Below are positions 34,235 to 44,332 of a DNA stretch of 64,000 nucleotides, piece by piece. The notes beneath the pieces are model-generated. The model did not search any database. It was not told the origin of the DNA and saw only the letters and a list, made by a program, of their open reading frames with translations. Position numbers and translations under genes: made by a program. Within the stretch, counting starts at the first letter, position 1; each line of letters opens with the position of its first letter. The stretch comes from Rothia mucilaginosa ATCC 25296. GTDB lineage: Bacteria > Actinomycetota > Actinomycetes > Actinomycetales > Micrococcaceae. The stretch spans positions 74,389 to 138,388 of the forward strand of contig NZ_ACVO01000004.1 of the NCBI RefSeq assembly GCF_000175615.1, written 5' to 3'.

Positions 34235-34871
34235 GGAGTGTCCTCTTTCTTGGCGGATACAAACAGCGATTAGCGCATAGATGAAATCTAAGCGCGTCAT
34301 TAAGCTGAGTGTATCCAGTTGTGTTTGAGTGAATAAGTGGTTTTGAGCTTCCTTCCGGTTGAGTGAGTGAGTCTCTTCCAGTGTGGGATGCGGGCGGGGA
34401 GTGAATCCGCTGCATCAACGCTCGTGGGCGGTGTGAGGGAGTGAATCTCAACCGTTCCCATGTGAGTCATAAATTCTTGCATACAGGATGCGAATCTGTC
34501 TAACCCACGACAAAACATTCTAGGGCAAATTTGGGGCTTTTTCGCCGCTCAACGCCCGATAGTGTTGATTGTCTCCTCGGTCACTTTTATGCAGTGAAGT
34601 GCACATACCCCACAAAAACCCAACTGACCAGTACAAATACCACATTTTGCACACAAATGCACTAGTCAGGGAATTTTTGGCAGTGCGCGCCATATCACTT
34701 CATAAACCGATTGATACGGCCCAAAGTCCCCCATTAAAACCCCTCATCAGAGGCTTATCTCACAGGTTCAGAGGCTCCGGTATAGCGCCCACCAGAGAGT
34801 CCAACGAGCACCCCGGCAGACACTTCTAACAGACACCCGGCAAACAACCCCGGCAGATAGGGTTCAAGCCC
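34235..34871. other. 637-bp intergenic stretch upstream of beta-helix gene 3
   Basis: No gene and no strong hairpin seen. The first 250 bp contain several GAGTGA strings near the start of the beta-helix gene and probably its promoter; the rest is unremarkable. Confidence 0.4.
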
Positions 34872-35870
34872 CTACTGAACTTCCTTCGCGGAGGCGGCAC
34901 CCACCACATCCAGGCGCGCATAGCGGCCCGCAAGCCAGGTACAAATCATCAACTGAACCTGATGGAAAATCATGATCGGCAGCATCATCAGGCCCAGCGA
35001 GCCCGCACCAAAAATAATGATCGCCATCGGCAGGCCAGCCGCCAGCGACTTCTTCGAACCGCAGAACTGAATCGTAATACGGTCAGCACGGTTGAAGCCC
35101 AGACGCTTAGCCAGCTGATCAGTCAGCCACAGCATAAACACCACAATAATCGCCATGAGCACAACCAGCAGCACAATCTGCCACCACGCCACGCGCGTCC
35201 ACACACCCTGCACCACCGAGGCGGAGAACGCCGAATACACAATCATCATGACCGAGAACTTATCCAGCCACTTAGTCGTCGGCTTCTTAGCAAACTCCCC
35301 CACCCAGCGGCGCGTCAGCTGGCCAAGCACGAACGGCAGAAACAGCTGAATGGCGATATCCAGGAAGACCGTTCCAGAGAACTCAATATGGCCCGTATTC
35401 ATCAGCAGCATGGCGAGTAGCGGAGTCGCCACCACACCCACAATCGAAGAGAGCGAAGCACTCACAATCGCCGCCGCCACGTTACCGCCCGCAATCGAGG
35501 TGAACGCAATCGACGCCTGCACGGTCGAGGGCACAAAGGTCAAGAACAGAATGCCCATATACAGCCCATCACCGAGCACAAAACGCAGCGGTGAAAGCGC
35601 CAAACCGACCAGCGGGAACAGCACGAACGTGCAGCTGAGAATCATCAGGTGCAGACGCCAGTGGGTCAGGCCGCGAATAGCCTCCGCGGTGGAGAGGCGA
35701 GCGCCGTACAGGTAGAACAGCAGGGCGACCGCGAACTTCGTTCCGGTACTGAACCATTCGGCGAAGTCGCCACGCGCCGGCACAATAATTGCGAGGATGA
35801 CCGCGCTAATGAGCATGGTCAGCAGCGGGTCGAGTTTGATGGAGCGAAGTGATGAAAGCATGCTGTCCAT
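34872..35870 (-). CDS. bile acid:sodium symporter family protein (YfeH-like)
   Basis: 332 residues from ATG 35870, with about nine or ten hydrophobic segments. The motif ALLFYLYGARLS after the second helix, FVPSTVQASIAFTSIAGGNVAAAIV in the middle and FCGSKKSLAAGLPMA near the end match the SBF-like/YfeH branch. The natural substrate in bacteria of this branch is mostly unknown; bile acids are unlikely. It is monocistronic between the surface-protein cluster and the M48 peptidase. Confidence 0.85.
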   Translation of the reverse strand: MDSMLSSLRSIKLDPLLTMLISAVILAIIVPARGDFAEWFSTGTKFAVALLFYLYGARLSTAEAIRGLTHWRLHLMILSCTFVLFPLVGLALSPLRFVLGDGLYMGILFLTFVPSTVQASIAFTSIAGGNVAAAIVSASLSSIVGVVATPLLAMLLMNTGHIEFSGTVFLDIAIQLFLPFVLGQLTRRWVGEFAKKPTTKWLDKFSVMMIVYSAFSASVVQGVWTRVAWWQIVLLVVLMAIIVVFMLWLTDQLAKRLGFNRADRITIQFCGSKKSLAAGLPMAIIIFGAGSLGLMMLPIMIFHQVQLMICTWLAGRYARLDVVGAASAKEVQ

Positions 35871-36062
35871 TCTATGCCTGCGGCATGCAGCGGATGCCGT
35901 GGAGGGCACACCTTCTCACCTGGGGGTCACGCAGGGAGAGCTTAGGAGTGTGCAGGAGGCGGTTAACAGCCGAACCCGCCGGAGTGCGTTAGCACCCCGG
36001 CGGGTTCGTGAAGGTTATTGAGCTGTGCGGCTCAGATGAGACGTTCAGAGTAGGCTCAGCGG

Positions 36063-37712
36063 CTACTTCTTATCACCGTCGAAGCCGTAACCGTACGAGC
36101 CACCCTCAGAGGAGTTGTTGCCGTACTGGCCGTAACCGTACTGCTCAGGAGCAGGCTGGCCATTAGAGGGCTGCTCAGGGGCGGACTGGCCTGCACCGTT
36201 CTGGGTTGCACCGTTCTGGCCTGCGGCAGGCTGGCCTGCGGCAGGCTGACCGAAGCCGGGCTGCTGACCGAAGCCGGGCTGCTGACCGTAGGCAGGCTGA
36301 TTGGGTGCAGGCTGACCCGGTGCGGGCATCTGCGGGCCACCGGGAGCACCCGGTGCCGGCACGCCACCGGCGGCAGCGTACGCATCCCAACGCTGGCCGT
36401 GGAAGGCACGAGCCTGCTCGGTGAGCCAGCCAGCGAACAGCGTCGAATTCGCATCGAACTTGGGGGCGTTCTCGGGCTTGGAGTACACGTCCACGGTTTC
36501 CAGGGTGTGGTCTGCCCAAACGTCCTGATGTTCACGCATGAACTCGGTGGACTGAATCGGGTCGGGCCACATGTGCACCGGCTCCGCCGCCGGGATCAGG
36601 ACAGGAACGCGCGGTGCGGCGTCCTTGACCGGGTTCTCAGTCGGGCGCCAGAACAGGCGGCCCGGCTGGGTGCGGTCACGCAGCGCGTGCGCACGCCAGG
36701 TGAGAATCGGGTGGCTTGCCAGCAGGTTCACGTACCAGACGGCAAGACCGCGGTCGGTGACCGCACGGTCGGCAAGCTCATCGAAGTTAACTTGCTTGTT
36801 CAGGTACTTACCTGCCGCAAGCACCTTGACGGCACCCTCAGCGCCCTCGGGGCAGAAGCGGTAGCCGAAGTTGTCGGCGGTGTATTCCTGCGAGCGGGAC
36901 AGCGCACTCGACAGCACCGGAATCTGGTTGAACAGCGTAGTGAAAATCAGACGGAAATAACCGACGTGACCTGCGGCGATGTGGCCCACCTCGTGGCCAA
37001 TGATGAAGCGCAGCGCCTCCGGATCACGGGACTTACCGCCAATCTCGAACAGGTCAGAGTACAGGCAGATGTAGCGGCGGAAGCCGTGACCTGCCGCGAA
37101 AGCGTTCATCACGCCGTTACCGAGGACGACGTACGCATCCGGCACGCGGCGCAGACCCGCCGCCTCCGCTGCTTCGGCGAGCATCTGGTACGCCTCAGGG
37201 AACTGGGTCGGGGTGATGCGCACACCGCGAACACGCTGCTGCGCGTAGTAGATTGCACGAACAATGAAGATGGCAATCGGGCCCAGGATGAGCAGACCAA
37301 CCGTCTGGAAAATCAGGTCTTCCAGGCTTGCGGAGGTGCTGCCGGAAGGTACTCGAACCGAGCCTTCACCGGTTGAGCTGAAGACGTAACGCATCATCGA
37401 GCTGAACAGGTCAGCCAGCGCCATGAACAGCACAATGTAGCCGACCGCGGTGACGGCGTAGGCGGCGACCAGCCACGGAATTTCGGAGGGGTGACGCAGC
37501 GCGTGCAGCACCTTCGGCGGCAGCATCGACTGGTAGGCGAAGAGCTTCGGCTGGGGCAGGGGGCTAACCGGCTTCTGGCGCTCATCTTCGGGGAGCCAGC
37601 CTGCGGAGAGGTCCTGCGGGAGGGGCTCACCGGGGGCACGGAATGCCTGCTGGCCGGGCTGGGCGTTGAACTGCCCACCGGGCTGCTGGTGGTTTTCAGG
37701 GGGTTGAGTCAT
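36063..37712 (-). CDS. M48 family membrane metallopeptidase with Gln/Gly-rich tail
   Basis: 549 residues. Two membrane helices (about 91-120 and 138-160) precede the peptidase domain, whose zinc site is HEVGH at 240-244 with the third ligand Glu in SRSQEYTADNFG. This is the HtpX/Ste24-like M48 fold, a membrane protein quality-control protease in better-known cases. Residues about 455-540 are a repeated Gly/Gln/Pro/Ala tail (GQQPGFGQQPGFGQPAAGQ), probably flexible. The N-terminal 60 residues are also Pro/Gln-rich. No neighbour suggests a specific substrate. Confidence 0.88.
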   Translation of the reverse strand: MTQPPENHQQPGGQFNAQPGQQAFRAPGEPLPQDLSAGWLPEDERQKPVSPLPQPKLFAYQSMLPPKVLHALRHPSEIPWLVAAYAVTAVGYIVLFMALADLFSSMMRYVFSSTGEGSVRVPSGSTSASLEDLIFQTVGLLILGPIAIFIVRAIYYAQQRVRGVRITPTQFPEAYQMLAEAAEAAGLRRVPDAYVVLGNGVMNAFAAGHGFRRYICLYSDLFEIGGKSRDPEALRFIIGHEVGHIAAGHVGYFRLIFTTLFNQIPVLSSALSRSQEYTADNFGYRFCPEGAEGAVKVLAAGKYLNKQVNFDELADRAVTDRGLAVWYVNLLASHPILTWRAHALRDRTQPGRLFWRPTENPVKDAAPRVPVLIPAAEPVHMWPDPIQSTEFMREHQDVWADHTLETVDVYSKPENAPKFDANSTLFAGWLTEQARAFHGQRWDAYAAAGGVPAPGAPGGPQMPAPGQPAPNQPAYGQQPGFGQQPGFGQPAAGQPAAGQNGATQNGAGQSAPEQPSNGQPAPEQYGYGQYGNNSSEGGSYGYGFDGDKK

Positions 37713-37883
37713 GTCTCGTCCGCTTCGTATCGAGTGTTATCTGATTCCACTCTATCGTTTTTGGGCACTTACTAGTGAATGTGAATGCGCTTTTTCTCAC
37801 GGAACGCTCACCACTTCTCATCTTCCCTGCAATAGCCCGCCAAGAGATACAATGCTTAGCTTTTCTCCCTATTGATGCATGCA

Positions 37884-37924
37884 GAGGGGCCGGTTCCGCA
37901 CACGTGGTGCGGAACCGGCCCCTC
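37884..37924 (-). terminator. terminator after the Tat-exported protein gene
   Basis: A perfect 18-bp stem (GAGGGGCCGGTTCCGCAC and complement) with loop ACGTG, 170 bp after the stop at 38094. The rest of the gap 37713-38093 is AT-rich with nothing recognisable. Confidence 0.8.
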
Positions 37925-38093
37925 CAAAAGCTGACAGAAGAATAGCGTCTACTTATTAGGGACACCACTCCCTAATACACTAAAAATCCATCAACTTTAT
38001 ACTCAAATAAACATCACAATATATAAATCTCAATCCAAGATTGAAGTAGGTCGAATGGGTCACTACTCCATTCAGACCTAATGGAAGCTGATA

Positions 38094-39047
38094 TTAAACA
38101 GCTGCCGAAAGATAAGTGACAGTACCCCAGGGGGAAGTCACAATAACGCGGTACTGCACCGGAATGACCTTTGCCGACTGATGCGCGGGGTCACCGTAGG
38201 TGTGCTTACGCAGGTAGGTCATGTACGACACAACGTCTTGACCAGCATTGGGGTGGGTAATGTTAGCCATCACCTGAATGTCCCAGGACCAGCCGTCGCG
38301 GCCTTCAGCAGTCGTGTAGTGCTTACCGTATGCGTAAGTCCACAGGGGGCTGTTTTCCTTGGGAGGACGGGGACCATCCGGGAAGTGCAGGTAGTTGTAC
38401 TTACCGTGAGCGATGTAGGTAGAGCGGCTGCCCTTGTAGTTGTCGTTGAGGCGAACAACCGGGGGGTTTGCGCCCTTGCCCTTGTAGCCTTCGGCGTAGT
38501 ACATGTTGTTCTTGCGGTTTGCGTCAGACTCACCGAATGCGAAACGGTCCGCACCGGTGGGGGTCGGTGCATAGGAGACGTCACCTGCAACGTTCTCAAC
38601 ACGAACGTTGATGATAACGCCGCCACCAACGCCACCAACGCCGTCCTTGGAGGTGTAGTCAGGGGTGTCCTTGCCGTTCGGGGGGTAAATCGGCGGGAAG
38701 TCGCTCACACCCTCGTAACGACCCCAGGGGTAAGCAAGCTTATTTTCGGGGGTGGTGTTGTCGATGAAGTAGGTCTGCGGCTGGGGGCTGCAGTTGGAGG
38801 TGGGCATTACTGCCCATTCGTATTCTTCATTCACGGTACCCTTGTAGCGGCGACGGTTGGCACGTTCACCCCAGGGCACGGATACGATGGTGCCGTATTC
38901 GCAAGGGTTCTTGGATGCGGCGTAGGCGGGCACTACGGCGGTTGCTGCCACAACGGGCGTTGCCCATGCTGCACCCTTGACCAGGGTACGACGGCCCATC
39001 AGCTTTCCACTTTGTTCGGAGTGGCTCTTAGTCGAGTGAATATCCAT
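38094..39047 (-). CDS. Tat-exported protein of unknown function
   Basis: 317 residues from ATG 39047. The N-terminus GRRTLVKGAAWATPVVAATA followed by VVPAYA is a textbook twin-arginine signal with an AYA cleavage site. The mature protein is rich in Tyr, Pro, Gly and Asn and has two cysteines (KNPCEYG, TSNCSP). No family is recognised. Tat export implies that it folds, perhaps with a cofactor, before export. AT-rich flanks and a C10 tract about 350 bp upstream set it apart from its neighbours. Confidence 0.65.
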   Translation of the reverse strand: MDIHSTKSHSEQSGKLMGRRTLVKGAAWATPVVAATAVVPAYAASKNPCEYGTIVSVPWGERANRRRYKGTVNEEYEWAVMPTSNCSPQPQTYFIDNTTPENKLAYPWGRYEGVSDFPPIYPPNGKDTPDYTSKDGVGGVGGGVIINVRVENVAGDVSYAPTPTGADRFAFGESDANRKNNMYYAEGYKGKGANPPVVRLNDNYKGSRSTYIAHGKYNYLHFPDGPRPPKENSPLWTYAYGKHYTTAEGRDGWSWDIQVMANITHPNAGQDVVSYMTYLRKHTYGDPAHQSAKVIPVQYRVIVTSPWGTVTYLSAAV

Positions 39048-39597
39048 TACCAAGTCTCTCTCAATTGGAATGAGTTTTGCACATTGATCCACTTTATTTC
39101 TGCATAAAATATACAGATATAAAAGTTATCGCAGTATGTGTTTAACGTACAGTTCAGAGTGTGCTCTCAGAATTCTTTTGCGGCTATAAGTCCGCTTCAG
39201 TTCTTTTCGATGAACACTCGTTATATGAACACGCTTTATATGGAATCACAAAAATTTGTATTTATTGTTTCATATTGTGCAACAACTTGGATCGATAAAA
39301 AATTCCTAACAGAATTAATCTAGGATTATCAATCTTTTTTCACCCTCAACCTTAACTGCCATCAATGTTGGAATGTTGCGAATCAATGCACTCAACCCCC
39401 CCCCCTTGCACAACTTTCCCAAGCAAGCAATAAGTTTACACTTTATGCAGCATCTAAACCCACACTTTTAGCTAAATTTCATTCTTGTTTTCTAAGTGAC
39501 AGATGACATACATGCAATACATGCCACATTGCCACAATATTGCATTGTAAAGTGAGTTGAATCATATGTATTTACTCTAATGGATGTTCAAAAACAA
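39048..39597. other. AT-rich intergenic region with a C10 tract
   Basis: 550 bp, strongly AT-rich, with ten consecutive C residues at 39396-39405. No gene. It should include the promoter of the Tat-exported protein. Confidence 0.5.
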
Positions 39598-39638
39598 GTC
39601 CGCTGCAGCACCCGTACGGAACGGGAACTGCAGCGGAC
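39598..39638 (-). terminator. intrinsic terminator of ackA
   Basis: GTCCGCTGCAG pairs with CTGCAGCGGAC, with CCGT/ACGG inside; on the minus strand a TTGTTTTTG tail follows. A classical intrinsic terminator 41 nt after the stop. Confidence 0.88.
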
Positions 39639-39678
39639 TGCCTATATTCAACCGCCTATACGGCGGGGTGCGTGGGGC

Positions 39679-40815
39679 TTAGAGGCTCTTGACGAGTTCC
39701 TCGGTAGCCTCAGCGATAGCCTTCTCCTCGTTGGTGGGGATGACCAGCACCTTGATAGCGGAATCCTCGGTGGAAATCACGCGCGGCTCGGGGGAACGCT
39801 TAGCGTTCTCTTCCTCGTTGTACTTGATACCGAGAGCGCCGAGGCGGTCCAGGACCAGCTTGCGGAAGTCGCCGGAGTTCTCACCGATACCAGCGGTGAA
39901 GATCAGTGCCTGCGCGCCGCCAACAACCAGGTTGTAGCCGCCAATGTACTTCATCAGGCGGTAGGAGGTCATGTCCAGTGCGAGCTGTGCACGCTCGTCG
40001 CCGGACTGTGCGGCCTCAACGACCTTACGCATGTCGTTGGAGCCAGCCAGTGCGAGCAGACCGGACTCCTTGTTCAGGATGGTGTCCAGGCGTGCACCGT
40101 CAATGCCCTCACGAATCAGGATGGTGGTCAGTGCCGAGGGGTCGATGTCGCCGGAGCGGGTACCCATGATCAGGCCAGCCAGCGGGGTGTAGCCCATGGA
40201 GGTGTCGACGGACTTGCCGCCCTTCACAGCGGTTACGGACGCGCCGTTACCGAGGTGAGCAACGATGCCGTTGAACTCGTCGCGTGCAATGCCGAGCATG
40301 TCAGCTGCAACGTGGGAGACGTACTCGTGGCTGGTGCCGTGGAAGCCGTAGCGGCGGATGCTGTACTTGTCAGCCAGGTCGTAGGGGATCGCGTAGCGCC
40401 ATGCTTCTTCAGGCATGGTGGAGTGGAACGCGGTGTCGAAGATAGCGACCTGCGGCAGGGAGGGCCACTTGTGCATTGCTGCGCGCATGCCCTGAGCGTG
40501 TGCGGGGTTGTGCAGCGGTGCCAGCGGGGAGAGGTCGTCGATCTGCTGGACAACTTCCTCGGTGAGCAGGGCGGGGTGGGTGAACTTCTCTGCACCCTGC
40601 ACCACGCGGTGGCCGACTGCCTGCAGCTCACGGCCTGCCAGGACGGGCTCAAGCTTCTCGGACATGATGTCGAATGCGACTTCGTGGTTGGGCACGTCGG
40701 TGCCGATGTTTTCGACGAGGCCGGAGGTCAGCATCTGCTCTGCCTCGGGCAGGGAGGTGTCACGCACCTGGTACTTCAGGGAGGAAGAACCAGCGTTCAC
40801 AACGAGAATAAGCAT
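39679..40815 (-). CDS. ackA: acetate kinase
   Basis: Interconverts acetyl phosphate + ADP and acetate + ATP. From ATG 40815 the 378-residue protein starts MLILVVNAGSSSLKYQ and carries FDTAFHSTMP, YGFHGTSHEYV, HLGNGAS and MGTRSGDIDP, all family signatures. Slightly shorter than the usual 395-400 residues. Its partner pta lies at 53183-55273, about 12 kb away, rather than adjacent as in many bacteria. The upstream gap 40816-41087 shows nothing else. Confidence 0.95.
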   Translation of the reverse strand: MLILVVNAGSSSLKYQVRDTSLPEAEQMLTSGLVENIGTDVPNHEVAFDIMSEKLEPVLAGRELQAVGHRVVQGAEKFTHPALLTEEVVQQIDDLSPLAPLHNPAHAQGMRAAMHKWPSLPQVAIFDTAFHSTMPEEAWRYAIPYDLADKYSIRRYGFHGTSHEYVSHVAADMLGIARDEFNGIVAHLGNGASVTAVKGGKSVDTSMGYTPLAGLIMGTRSGDIDPSALTTILIREGIDGARLDTILNKESGLLALAGSNDMRKVVEAAQSGDERAQLALDMTSYRLMKYIGGYNLVVGGAQALIFTAGIGENSGDFRKLVLDRLGALGIKYNEEENAKRSPEPRVISTEDSAIKVLVIPTNEEKAIAEATEELVKSL

Positions 40816-41087
40816 GAAAGTATCTCTTTCGTAGTTTTCTTTTCTGCTCCATTCTCGCACTTTTCGAGCCTGCGTGCGAGACGGCCCCGACTGTGTTTTT
40901 AACGGGGGTTTTTATCGCGGGCGGTATCAGGGCATTATCGGGGGCAGGAGGGGCGGGTGTGCACAGTGTGGCGCCGTACTCGTTCAGAAGTGCCACCGAC
41001 GAATCGGTCCAGGCTATAGGTTTGACCCTATAGATTCGCATTTCGTCCTCGATAGTTCTTGGAGAAAAACGTAGTACTTGGGTCAGC

Positions 41088-44018
41088 TCACGCATCTAAA
41101 TTCACCACTTCTTTGAAACGATCAAGGTTAGAGCGCGAGTGAAGGACAATCACAACCTGCTTGTCACTACCCTCGATAGCGCACGCCATCGATTCGAGCT
41201 CAGTGCGCTCCTCTGACGGAGTGAGACCCTTCAAGGTCTCATCAAGCAACACAAGCCGGGCAGCGCCTTCACGTAACACGGAACGCGCAAGCATGAGCCC
41301 GCTCGAATTCGATGCTTCAGATGCGAACGGATCGATATCTGGTACGATTACCACTTCGCCTTGGGGATACCGGCGGTATAGAGCATCAAGCATGACGGAC
41401 TTCCCCGCGCCAGTTGGTCCAATCAAGGCAACCATAGAACACCCAGAGTCAAGAACGCTCTCAAGCAGAGCCAGGTCAGCAGACCGCACGGGCGGATAAG
41501 AACGGTCGGCCCGGTACTCTTCAAGCATCCGAACACGCTCCGCAGTCAAGCTGACTACACCAACCTGTTGCAGCGTCTCCACCGTAGATTGGGTACCAGA
41601 TGACAGAGTCACTGCAAAATATATTACGACCGCGGGAGCAACCACTGAGTTCGATCCTTCGACCATCAGTGCCAATACCACTGCAGAAACATTCAGTGAC
41701 AACACAAGCAACTGAATCAGTCCCGTACGCAGTGCGTAGGCGTTCGCCAACTGAATCGAACTGCTGACGTATGCAGCCTCCGAATGAGCGTAGGCTTCTT
41801 CTCCAGCCCGACGCAGCCCTGCACTGACGGGCGCAGCGTGTAAGCCAGCCTGGGCCCCAGCCACCCCGATGAAGTCACCTCGGCGATTGGCAGCCGTCGT
41901 CGAGGCAGGGAGAATCCACTTTGAACCCTGACGCATAGCAAGCATCGCTAGGGGTGCTACCGCCAACACAGCAATTATGAACAGCGGGGCGCCAGCCACT
42001 GCGCCTCCGATGAGCATAAAGGTCTGTAAAATGACCATAAATACCGAACCCAGGGCGCTAGGCACCGACATCTGAAGGTCGGAGAAGTCTTCACCCATCC
42101 GCCCCATGACCGCACCGCTTGTTCTAGGACTAGCGAATCGATCGAGCCTCCGTATAACCCGGTCGTGCAAATCGCTCAGCCTAGCGATGGGAGCCCAGTA
42201 GAGCGGGCCAAAGAACATGACGGACCCAACAATTGCTGCCAGTGCACAAGCAGCTGACACTCCAGCAACCTGAGCAGACAGCCCATCACTGTGAGCAATC
42301 GTCAATGCAAAAGCAACTTCGGATCCGCTCAAGAGTAGGGCGCCACACGTAATCCACACCAAATGCGGTCCAAACAACAACAGGGCCGATCGTCGGAATG
42401 TGGCACGCTTCGGCTCAGGGTCAGGAAGGTCCTGTCCCTCGCTCACCTCCATCGAACCAGCATCTGCCTCCTTAACTGCCCCGGGGCTATGAGCCTGCAA
42501 CTCAAGAGGGTCTACCCTCGCATCATTGCCGGGGGTGAAGGCACTCGGTACGTACTCCTCCGAGCTTGCCAGAAGTGTGCACGTTGGCACGCACTCTAAG
42601 ATCCTCTCGGCAACCACTTCTCGTGTTACAGGATCAAGCGCTGCGAACGTATCGTCCAAAATTAGCCAGTCCGGTTTGTCTGCCAAAACGATAGCGACAG
42701 CAGCACGGTGTCTCTCTCCTGACGACAAGGTTGTTGCGTCTTGCCAGAACCGCCCGATCACATCCTCAGTGAGCCCCATATCTAAAGCGAGGCTAGTGAA
42801 CCGGGATACCTGATGTGGCGAAGCAGAAGCTCGCCACGCTGACAACACCGAATGGGACACTTCCGGGTTGCGTGGTACGAAAGCAGAATCGGGGGTGGTC
42901 ACGGATGTGCGCAATGCTTCAGCGCGCTCAGACGTAGCTGCAAGCACCTCTCTAGAATTTGAAGGCTGCCCCACCCAGTCCTGCTGTTTAACCGTGCAAT
43001 TTGGAGACGACTCGAGCTTGTCGAGCTCACGCATCATTGGCACAGCGAGCCGAATAACCCGATAGTTTACGATGTTGTTCTGCACCGCTGCGTACAGGTA
43101 GCGGGCTGCCAAAATAATTCCAACGCCGAAATGAGCGGATGGCCAGAGCCACGCGCCGAGAACCGCAACCACAGCGAGCACCGCAGTTAGTGCTCCCCGT
43201 TCAAGGAATCCATTCAGGACCTGCAACGGGACCCGTCTGCGTAGAAGCTGCTCTTCGGTGTTTCGGATGCTAGCGACCTTGTCCAGGGCGGTACCCCAGC
43301 TGGGGATGCTTCGCCCTCGAGGCAGCGCGTTTGCTACACGCTGAATCCACTGCCTACGCTCTCCCTCTAGAGCGACGTACTGTTCCCATAGTCGGCCCAC
43401 CAAGTTGATGAGACGGACGCTGACGAATACCAATCCAGTGATGAGCAACGCAGCGATTGCGCCGCTTGCACCATATAGCGCGAGCGAAGCCGCGAGAAAG
43501 GCAATAATCTGAACGGTTGAAACGGCGAAATCAACAACGAAGGCAAACTGGCTGATCTGTCCTGGGTATGTGAGAACATGTCCGTGAGCTTCCGGCGGAT
43601 GGGATGACCTACTAAAGATGTCCCGGAAACGGCGGTATGTGAGCTGTCGAACCGCGATCGTGAGAATAAGCTCCTGGCGTTCCTTCACCCAGTACCCTAG
43701 GCTTTCAGCCAGGAAAGCGAAGATGAGTAACCAAATAGCACTGCCTGGGGTCCTCTCACCTGACGTTACCTGGCCGATACCTGCCGTAATCATCAGAGCC
43801 CCTGCAACATTCAGTAGGCCAGCGGTGAAGACGGTGAAACTCGTGCTCGTTGGCGCGAATATCAAAGCAAGCCAGCGGATCCGTCTCGGCAGGTTCCGCG
43901 CTATCCTTTGATAGCGTACATACAAGTGCTCGATGGGCATGTCTCTCAGATGCAGGCTAGGAGCGCTCTGTGCTTCGCCCCGTCGCTTGTGATTAATCAC
44001 CATTATGTTTCCAGTCAT
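41088..44018 (-). CDS. fused ABC exporter with two complementary, incomplete ATPase domains
   Basis: 976 residues laid out as membrane domain 1 (about 45-330), ATPase 1 (350-490), membrane domain 2 (540-800) and ATPase 2 (840-976), i.e. both halves of an ABC exporter in one chain. ATPase 1 has a Q-loop-like FVPRNPEV, a helical region, the signature LSSGE (431-435) and a Walker B-like LILDD, but no Walker A, no catalytic Glu and no switch His. ATPase 2 has Walker A GPTGAGKS (867-874), Walker B LVLLDE and LHSRS with the His, but the helical subdomain and signature are missing. Together they could form exactly one ATP site. Substrate unknown; no biosynthetic genes adjoin. ATG 44018 is assumed. 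Confidence 0.8.
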   Translation of the reverse strand: MTGNIMVINHKRRGEAQSAPSLHLRDMPIEHLYVRYQRIARNLPRRIRWLALIFAPTSTSFTVFTAGLLNVAGALMITAGIGQVTSGERTPGSAIWLLIFAFLAESLGYWVKERQELILTIAVRQLTYRRFRDIFSRSSHPPEAHGHVLTYPGQISQFAFVVDFAVSTVQIIAFLAASLALYGASGAIAALLITGLVFVSVRLINLVGRLWEQYVALEGERRQWIQRVANALPRGRSIPSWGTALDKVASIRNTEEQLLRRRVPLQVLNGFLERGALTAVLAVVAVLGAWLWPSAHFGVGIILAARYLYAAVQNNIVNYRVIRLAVPMMRELDKLESSPNCTVKQQDWVGQPSNSREVLAATSERAEALRTSVTTPDSAFVPRNPEVSHSVLSAWRASASPHQVSRFTSLALDMGLTEDVIGRFWQDATTLSSGERHRAAVAIVLADKPDWLILDDTFAALDPVTREVVAERILECVPTCTLLASSEEYVPSAFTPGNDARVDPLELQAHSPGAVKEADAGSMEVSEGQDLPDPEPKRATFRRSALLLFGPHLVWITCGALLLSGSEVAFALTIAHSDGLSAQVAGVSAACALAAIVGSVMFFGPLYWAPIARLSDLHDRVIRRLDRFASPRTSGAVMGRMGEDFSDLQMSVPSALGSVFMVILQTFMLIGGAVAGAPLFIIAVLAVAPLAMLAMRQGSKWILPASTTAANRRGDFIGVAGAQAGLHAAPVSAGLRRAGEEAYAHSEAAYVSSSIQLANAYALRTGLIQLLVLSLNVSAVVLALMVEGSNSVVAPAVVIYFAVTLSSGTQSTVETLQQVGVVSLTAERVRMLEEYRADRSYPPVRSADLALLESVLDSGCSMVALIGPTGAGKSVMLDALYRRYPQGEVVIVPDIDPFASEASNSSGLMLARSVLREGAARLVLLDETLKGLTPSEERTELESMACAIEGSDKQVVIVLHSRSNLDRFKEVVNLDA

Positions 44019-44332
44019 TCGGTATTCGAGTTCAGGTGTACGGCCTCGTTAAACCGCAAAATAGATAGCCAGAATACTTTCTGGTGTTCTGAGTGGTGGA
44101 AGCACCCGGAAGCATTATGTCGCCTGACCCTAATGTAGCAGACATGGGATGAATCACACGGCGGCTACAGGAGCCTTACACAATGGTGGCGTGAGCAGAT
44201 GGATTACCACATACCGATACTTATGTCTGCAACCGGCCCGTTCCGCTACTGCAAAGATGGATTCCACGATTCTGCCAGTTATAGGCGGGATACATTCCGG
44301 TGCGGCCCCTCCCCTGTTTCTACGTTTGCGGG
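44019..44332. other. intergenic stretch between the ABC exporter and fic
   Basis: 314 bp. It presumably carries the exporter promoter on the minus strand. No gene or hairpin recognised. Confidence 0.35.
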
